From: DASSKO01 sp035690425
GTDB taxonomy: Bacteria > Actinomycetota > Actinomycetes > Propionibacteriales > Nocardioidaceae
Assembly: GCA_035690425.1 (NCBI GenBank)
Contig: DASSKO010000010.1
Location: 1-24,156, forward strand
Reading direction: 5' to 3'
DNA length: 24,156 nucleotides
Part shown: piece after piece, positions 19,736-24,156 of the stretch
Layout of the letters: each line of letters opens with the position of its first letter
How positions within the stretch are numbered: the stretch's first letter is position 1
Program-made: the position numbers and the translations under genes
Notes under the pieces: generated by a model
The model's input: only the letters and a program-made list of their open reading frames with translations
What the model was told of the DNA's origin: nothing
Databases searched by the model: none

Positions 19736-20647
19736 ATGACCACCCACGCTGACTATCGCCTGAGCCAGCTCGACGAGCTGGAGGCGGAGTCGATCCACAT
19801 CTTCCGCGAGGTCGCCGCGGAGTTCGAGAAGCCCGTGCTGATGTTCTCCGGCGGCAAGGACTCCATCGTGATGATGCGCCTCGCAGAGAAGGCGTTCTTT
19901 CCGGCGAAGATCCCGTTCCCGGTGCTGCAGGTCGACACCGGCTACGACTTCCCCGAGGTGATCGAGACCCGCGACCGCTGGGTCGGCCGGCTCGGCGTCC
20001 GGCTCATCATCGCCTCGGTGGAGAAGGCGATCTCCGACGGCATCGTCGTCGACGACGGCAAGACCAGCCGCAACCGGCTGCAGATCGGCACCCTCCTGCA
20101 CGTCATCGAGGAGGAGGGCTTCACCGCCGCCTTCGGTGGCGGCCGCCGCGACGAGGAGAAGGCCCGGGCCAAGGAGCGGGTCTACTCGCACCGCGACGAG
20201 TTCGGCCAGTGGGATCCCAAGATGCAGCGGCCCGAGCTCTGGTCGCTCTACAACGGCAGGATCCGCGAGGGCGAGCACATGCGGGTGTTCCCGCTGTCGA
20301 ACTGGACCGAGCTCGACATCTGGCACTACATCGGTGCGGAGCAGATCGAGATCCCCTCGATCTACTTCGCCCACCAGCGGCGGGTGTTCGAGCGTGACGG
20401 CATGCTGCTCAGCGAGTCCGACAACGTCTCGATCAAGCCGACCGAGACCGTCGAGGAGCGCACGGTGCGCTTCCGCACCGTGGGCGACATGACCCTGACC
20501 GGCTGCGTGCAGAGCACGGCCAGCACCACGGCCGAGATCATCGAGGAGATCGCTGCATCCCGGGTCACCGAGCGGGGAGCGACCCGTGGTGACGACCGCT
20601 TCAGCGAGGCCGCCATGGAAGACCGCAAGCGAGAGGGCTACTTCTGA
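19736..20647 (+). CDS. cysD: Sulfate adenylyltransferase subunit 2
   Basis: CysD is the adenylating subunit of the CysDN ATP sulfurylase that makes APS from sulfate and ATP. The 303-residue protein has the PP-loop SGGKDS (38-43), LQVDTGYDFPEVIETRD, AAFGGGRRDEEKARAKERVY with the conserved arginines, and WTELDIWHYI. It ends in the invariant KREGYF. The length is normal. The ATG at 19736 has GGAGG 9 nt before it. The stop codon overlaps the cysN ATG (ATGA). Together with CysC it forms the complete sulfate-activation pathway to PAPS. Confidence 0.97.
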   Translation: MTTHADYRLSQLDELEAESIHIFREVAAEFEKPVLMFSGGKDSIVMMRLAEKAFFPAKIPFPVLQVDTGYDFPEVIETRDRWVGRLGVRLIIASVEKAISDGIVVDDGKTSRNRLQIGTLLHVIEEEGFTAAFGGGRRDEEKARAKERVYSHRDEFGQWDPKMQRPELWSLYNGRIREGEHMRVFPLSNWTELDIWHYIGAEQIEIPSIYFAHQRRVFERDGMLLSESDNVSIKPTETVEERTVRFRTVGDMTLTGCVQSTASTTAEIIEEIAASRVTERGATRGDDRFSEAAMEDRKREGYF

Positions 20648-21936
20648 TGACCGTATCCGGTTCGTCCGTCCCGGGCATGCCCTCGATGGACCTGCTTCGG
20701 TTTGCCACCGCAGGCTCGGTCGACGACGGCAAGTCGACCCTGATCGGGCGGCTGCTGCTGGACTCCAAGTCGATCTTCGAGGACCAGATGGAGGCAGTGG
20801 AGAAGACCTCGCAGTCACGGGGCTACGACTACACCGACCTCGCACTGCTCACCGACGGTCTGCGGTCGGAGCGCGAGCAGGGCATCACGATCGACGTCGC
20901 CTACCGCTACTTCGCGACACCGCGGCGCAAGTTCATCATCGCCGACACGCCCGGGCATGTGCAGTACACCCGCAACATGGTCACCGGCGCATCCACCGCC
21001 GACCTCGGCCTGGTGCTCGTCGACGCCCGTCAGGGGCTCACCGAGCAGTCGCGCCGGCATGCGGTGATCCTGTCGCTGCTGCGGGTGCCGCACCTGGTGC
21101 TGGCCGTGAACAAGATGGACCTGGTCGACTACTCCCGCGACGTCTTCGAGCAGATCCAGTCCGACTTCAAGGCGTTCGCCACGAAGCTGACCATCCCCGA
21201 CCTCACCGTCGTACCCCTGTCGGCGCTGAAGGGCGACAACGTCGTCAACCGCTCGGAGCAGATGACGTGGTACTCCGGCCAGTCGCTGCTGCACCACCTG
21301 GAGAACGTCCACGTCGCCTCCGACCGTGATCTGGTCGACACCCGGTTCCCGGTGCAGTACGTCGTACGCCCGAAGTCCGACGACTACCACGACTACCGCG
21401 GGTACGCCGGTCGGGTGGCCGGTGGCGTACTCAAGCCGGGCGACGAGGTGCAGGTGCTGCCGAGCGGGTTCAGCACCACGATCAAGGGCATCGACGCTTT
21501 CGACACCGAGATCGACGAGGCCTACCCGCCGATGTCGGTGACGGTGCGCCTCGCCGACGACCTCGACGTGTCCCGCGGTGACATGATCTGCCGCCCGCAG
21601 AACGCTCCGAAACCCAGCCAGGACATCGATGCGATGATCTGCTGGATGAGCAACGAGCCGCTGCGGCCACGGCAGAAGCTCGCGATCAAGCACACCACCC
21701 GGACGGGCCGGGCGATGGTCAAGGACATCCAGTACCGGCTCGACGTCAACACCCTGCACCGGGATCAGGACACCAAGCAGCTCGATCTCAACGAGATCGG
21801 CCGCGTGCACCTGCGGACCACGGTGCCGCTGCTGTGCGACCCGTACAGCAAGAACCGCAGCACGGGATCGTTCATCCTGATCGACGAGGCCACCGGCGTG
21901 ACCGTCGGCGCGGGGATGATCAACGCCGGCAGCTGA
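20647..21936 (+). CDS. cysN: Sulfate adenylyltransferase subunit 1 (GTPase)
   Basis: CysN is the EF-Tu-like GTPase whose GTP hydrolysis drives APS formation by CysD. The 429-residue protein has P-loop GSVDDGKST (23-31), the G2 segment REQGITIDVAYRYF, DTPGHVQYTRNM (G3) and NKMDLVDYS (G4), followed by two beta-barrel domains (VRPKSDDYHDYRGYAGRVAG, HTTRTGRAMVKDIQYRLD). There is no C-terminal APS kinase fusion of the kind found in mycobacterial CysNC; the kinase is the separate upstream cysC. It is translationally coupled to cysD. A 253-nt gap with repeat copy C follows. Confidence 0.97.
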   Translation: MTVSGSSVPGMPSMDLLRFATAGSVDDGKSTLIGRLLLDSKSIFEDQMEAVEKTSQSRGYDYTDLALLTDGLRSEREQGITIDVAYRYFATPRRKFIIADTPGHVQYTRNMVTGASTADLGLVLVDARQGLTEQSRRHAVILSLLRVPHLVLAVNKMDLVDYSRDVFEQIQSDFKAFATKLTIPDLTVVPLSALKGDNVVNRSEQMTWYSGQSLLHHLENVHVASDRDLVDTRFPVQYVVRPKSDDYHDYRGYAGRVAGGVLKPGDEVQVLPSGFSTTIKGIDAFDTEIDEAYPPMSVTVRLADDLDVSRGDMICRPQNAPKPSQDIDAMICWMSNEPLRPRQKLAIKHTTRTGRAMVKDIQYRLDVNTLHRDQDTKQLDLNEIGRVHLRTTVPLLCDPYSKNRSTGSFILIDEATGVTVGAGMINAGS

Positions 21937-21988
21937 CCTACCTTCCTCGTTTCCTCCACCGGCTCGCGAGACGTCGAGTTCGCGGAAC

Positions 21989-22001
21989 GCCTCGCTGAGG
22001 C
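21989..22001 (+). terminator. Weak hairpin after cysN
   Basis: GCCTC, loop GCT, GAGGC forms a 5-bp GC-rich stem 53 nt after the cysN stop. There is no T-run, so a terminator role is only possible. CTCGCGAG, a perfect palindrome, lies nearby at 21963-21970. Confidence 0.25.
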
Positions 22002-22026
22002 GGCCAGCTCGCGGGCCTGGTGACAC

Positions 22027-22080
22027 CAGTTGACGAATTGGTTGCCGCACGGCGTGGCGAACAGCAACATCGTCAACTGG
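22027..22080 (+). repeat. 54-nt palindromic repeat, copy C
   Basis: With one flanking base, CCAGTTGACGA (22026-22036) and TCGTCAACTGG (22070-22080) are perfect 11-bp inverted ends. The interior ATTGGTTGCC, GCACGGCGTGGCG, AACAGCAACA matches the other copies in layout and length. It lies between cysN and the aldo-keto reductase gene, away from any DUF559-type gene, so the element is dispersed and can stand alone. The remaining bases of this gap show no gene. Confidence 0.8.
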
Positions 22081-22189
22081 CGCGCGCTCGGCCCATCGGC
22101 CCACGTGCCACCGTGAGATCCGCTTCCGGCGCGGTGCGGGTATAGGCCCGCGCACCGGTGGGTAGGCGGTGAGGTCAGGAGGTACACCT

Positions 22190-23182
<993 letters not shown>

Positions 23183-23193
23183 GCCGTCGGCTC

Positions 23194-23199
23194 TAGGCT
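23194..23199 (+). promoter_or_regulatory. -10 hexamer of pxpAB, leaderless start
   Basis: TAGGCT ends exactly 6 nt before the GTG at 23206. This decides the start over the TTG at 23203 and indicates a leaderless transcript. Confidence 0.55.
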
Positions 23200-23205
23200 G
23201 GCTTG

Positions 23206-23943
23206 GTGCAGATCGACCTCAACAGCGACCTCGGTGAGTCGTTCGGGCGCTGGCGGCTCGGCGACGACCCGGCGATGCTGCGGCTCGTGACCAGCGCCAA
23301 CGTCGCCTGCGGCTTCCACGCCGGCGACGCGACCACGCTGCGCCAGGTCTGTGCCGACGCGGTCGCTGCGGGTGTGGTGATCGGTGCCCAGGTGAGCTAC
23401 CGCGACCTGGCCGGGTTCGGCCGGCGGTTCATCGACATCGAGCCGCGGGCGCTGACCGACGACGTGCTCTACCAGGTCGGTGCACTCGACGGCCTGGCAC
23501 GGGTGGCCGGCTCCCGGGTGCGGTATCTCAAGCCGCACGGCGCGCTCTACAACGCGATCGTGCATCATCGTGAGCAGGCGCGCGCTGTCGTGCGGGCGGT
23601 GTGCGAGTACGACGACACGCTGCCGGTGCTCGGTCTGCCCGGCTCGGTGTTCGCCGAGGTCGCCGAGCGGGCCGGCCTGCGGGTCGTCCGGGAGGCGTTC
23701 GCGGACCGCGCCTACACCGCCGAAGGCACGTTGGTGCCCCGCGACGCACCCGGTGCCGTGCTCACCGACCCGGAGCAGGTCGCCGCGCGGCTGCCCGACC
23801 TGGTGCGGGTCGCGGACTCGATCTGCGTGCACTCCGACACACCGGGCGCCGTGGCCATCGCCCGGCGGGTGCGGGATGCACTCGACGCGGAGCGCATCGC
23901 GGTGCGGCCGTTCGTCGTCGGCGCCGGCGTCGATCGGCCGTGA
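23206..23943 (+). CDS. pxpA: 5-oxoprolinase subunit A (LamB/YcsF family)
   Basis: PxpA works with PxpB and PxpC as an ATP-dependent 5-oxoprolinase that opens pyroglutamate to glutamate. The 245-residue protein shows the family signatures: IDLNSDLGESFGRW at the start, TSANVACGFHAGDATTLRQV, GAQVSYRDLAGFGRR, VRYLKPHGALYN and EAFADRAYTAEGTLVPR. The length is normal. GTG at 23206 is the start because of the -10 hexamer 6 nt before it. The stop codon overlaps the pxpB GTG (GTGA). A pxpC gene is expected beyond the window. Confidence 0.94.
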   Translation: MQIDLNSDLGESFGRWRLGDDPAMLRLVTSANVACGFHAGDATTLRQVCADAVAAGVVIGAQVSYRDLAGFGRRFIDIEPRALTDDVLYQVGALDGLARVAGSRVRYLKPHGALYNAIVHHREQARAVVRAVCEYDDTLPVLGLPGSVFAEVAERAGLRVVREAFADRAYTAEGTLVPRDAPGAVLTDPEQVAARLPDLVRVADSICVHSDTPGAVAIARRVRDALDAERIAVRPFVVGAGVDRP

Positions 23944-24156
23944 AGGCACTGCGCTGCGGCGACGCGGCGGTGCTGCTGGAGGTCGACGACCTCGACGCCG
24001 TCCTGCGCCTGCACGCCGGGTTGGTTGCCGCCGACCTTCCGGGCGTGACCGACATCGTGCCGGCCGCCCGCACCGTGCTGGCCCGGTTCGACCCCGCGGT
24101 CACCTCCGCCGACGCTGTCGTCAGGGTGGCGCGTTCCGGGGGTGCGGTGGCACCTT
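23940..24156 (+). CDS. pxpB: 5-oxoprolinase subunit B, N-terminus, cut by window edge
   Basis: The first 72 codons start MKALRCGDAAVLLEVDDLDA and continue VLRLHAGLVAADLPGVTDIV, PAARTVLARFDPAVTS. This is the N-terminal domain of PxpB/KipI (AHS1, allophanate-hydrolase subunit 1-like), with the typical PGVxDIVPAARTVLxxFDP stretch. The GTG at 23940 overlaps the pxpA stop codon, so the two are translationally coupled. The rest lies beyond 24156. Confidence 0.9.
   Translation, partial: MKALRCGDAAVLLEVDDLDAVLRLHAGLVAADLPGVTDIVPAARTVLARFDPAVTSADAVVRVARSGGAVAP

Overview
The window looks like chromosomal DNA from a high-GC actinobacterium. It carries mshA, the first enzyme of mycothiol synthesis, which is confined to Actinobacteria. 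Several genes appear to be leaderless, with a TANNNT hexamer 6-8 nt before the start codon, and codons end mostly in C or G. The gene content would suit Propionibacteriales (Nocardioides-like), but that placement is inference.

Layout. (1) 1-5140, purine/ureide catabolism: on the minus strand a standalone allophanate-hydrolase C-terminal-like protein, OHCU decarboxylase, HIU hydrolase and urate oxidase, followed by hyi, glxR and the first codons of gcl (the glyoxylate-to-glycerate route). A divergent IclR-family regulator (AllR-like) sits at the head. Urate is thus opened to allantoin, and the glyoxylate eventually released would be condensed by Gcl and reduced by GlxR. Allantoinase and later steps are not in view. 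(2) 5160-9002: gpm, then a frameshifted DUF559-type gene flanked by two copies of a 54-nt palindromic repeat, then a ybjN-like gene and mshA. (3) 9138-11816: typA/bipA and an XRE regulator with an odd C-terminal domain. (4) 11817-14679: a BCCT transporter and a divergent corrinoid adenosyltransferase homologue. (5) 14681-16320: a macrodomain protein, an alpha/beta hydrolase and a DUF2516 membrane protein, one operon. (6) 16428-21936: asparaginase II, then a sulfate-activation block: APS kinase with a sulfurylase-like N-terminus, a TauE/SafE permease, cysD and cysN. (7) 21937-24156: a third copy of the 54-nt repeat, an aldo-keto reductase, pxpA and the start of pxpB.

Most genes are ordinary housekeeping or catabolic genes. 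The least explained structure is the 54-nt palindromic repeat family (5977-6030, 7119-7172, 22027-22080). All three copies are intergenic, and two bracket the broken nuclease-fold gene inside an otherwise conserved gpm/ybjN/mshA neighbourhood. Other points of interest are a shared 15-bp candidate AllR operator, the standalone AH_C-like protein at the head of the urate operon, an adenosyltransferase homologue with altered signature residues, the two-domain CysC, and a gcl gene start whose third codon positions are almost all G or T. No rRNA, tRNA, CRISPR array, integrase or transposase was seen, and no gene-free stretch exceeds 300 bases.
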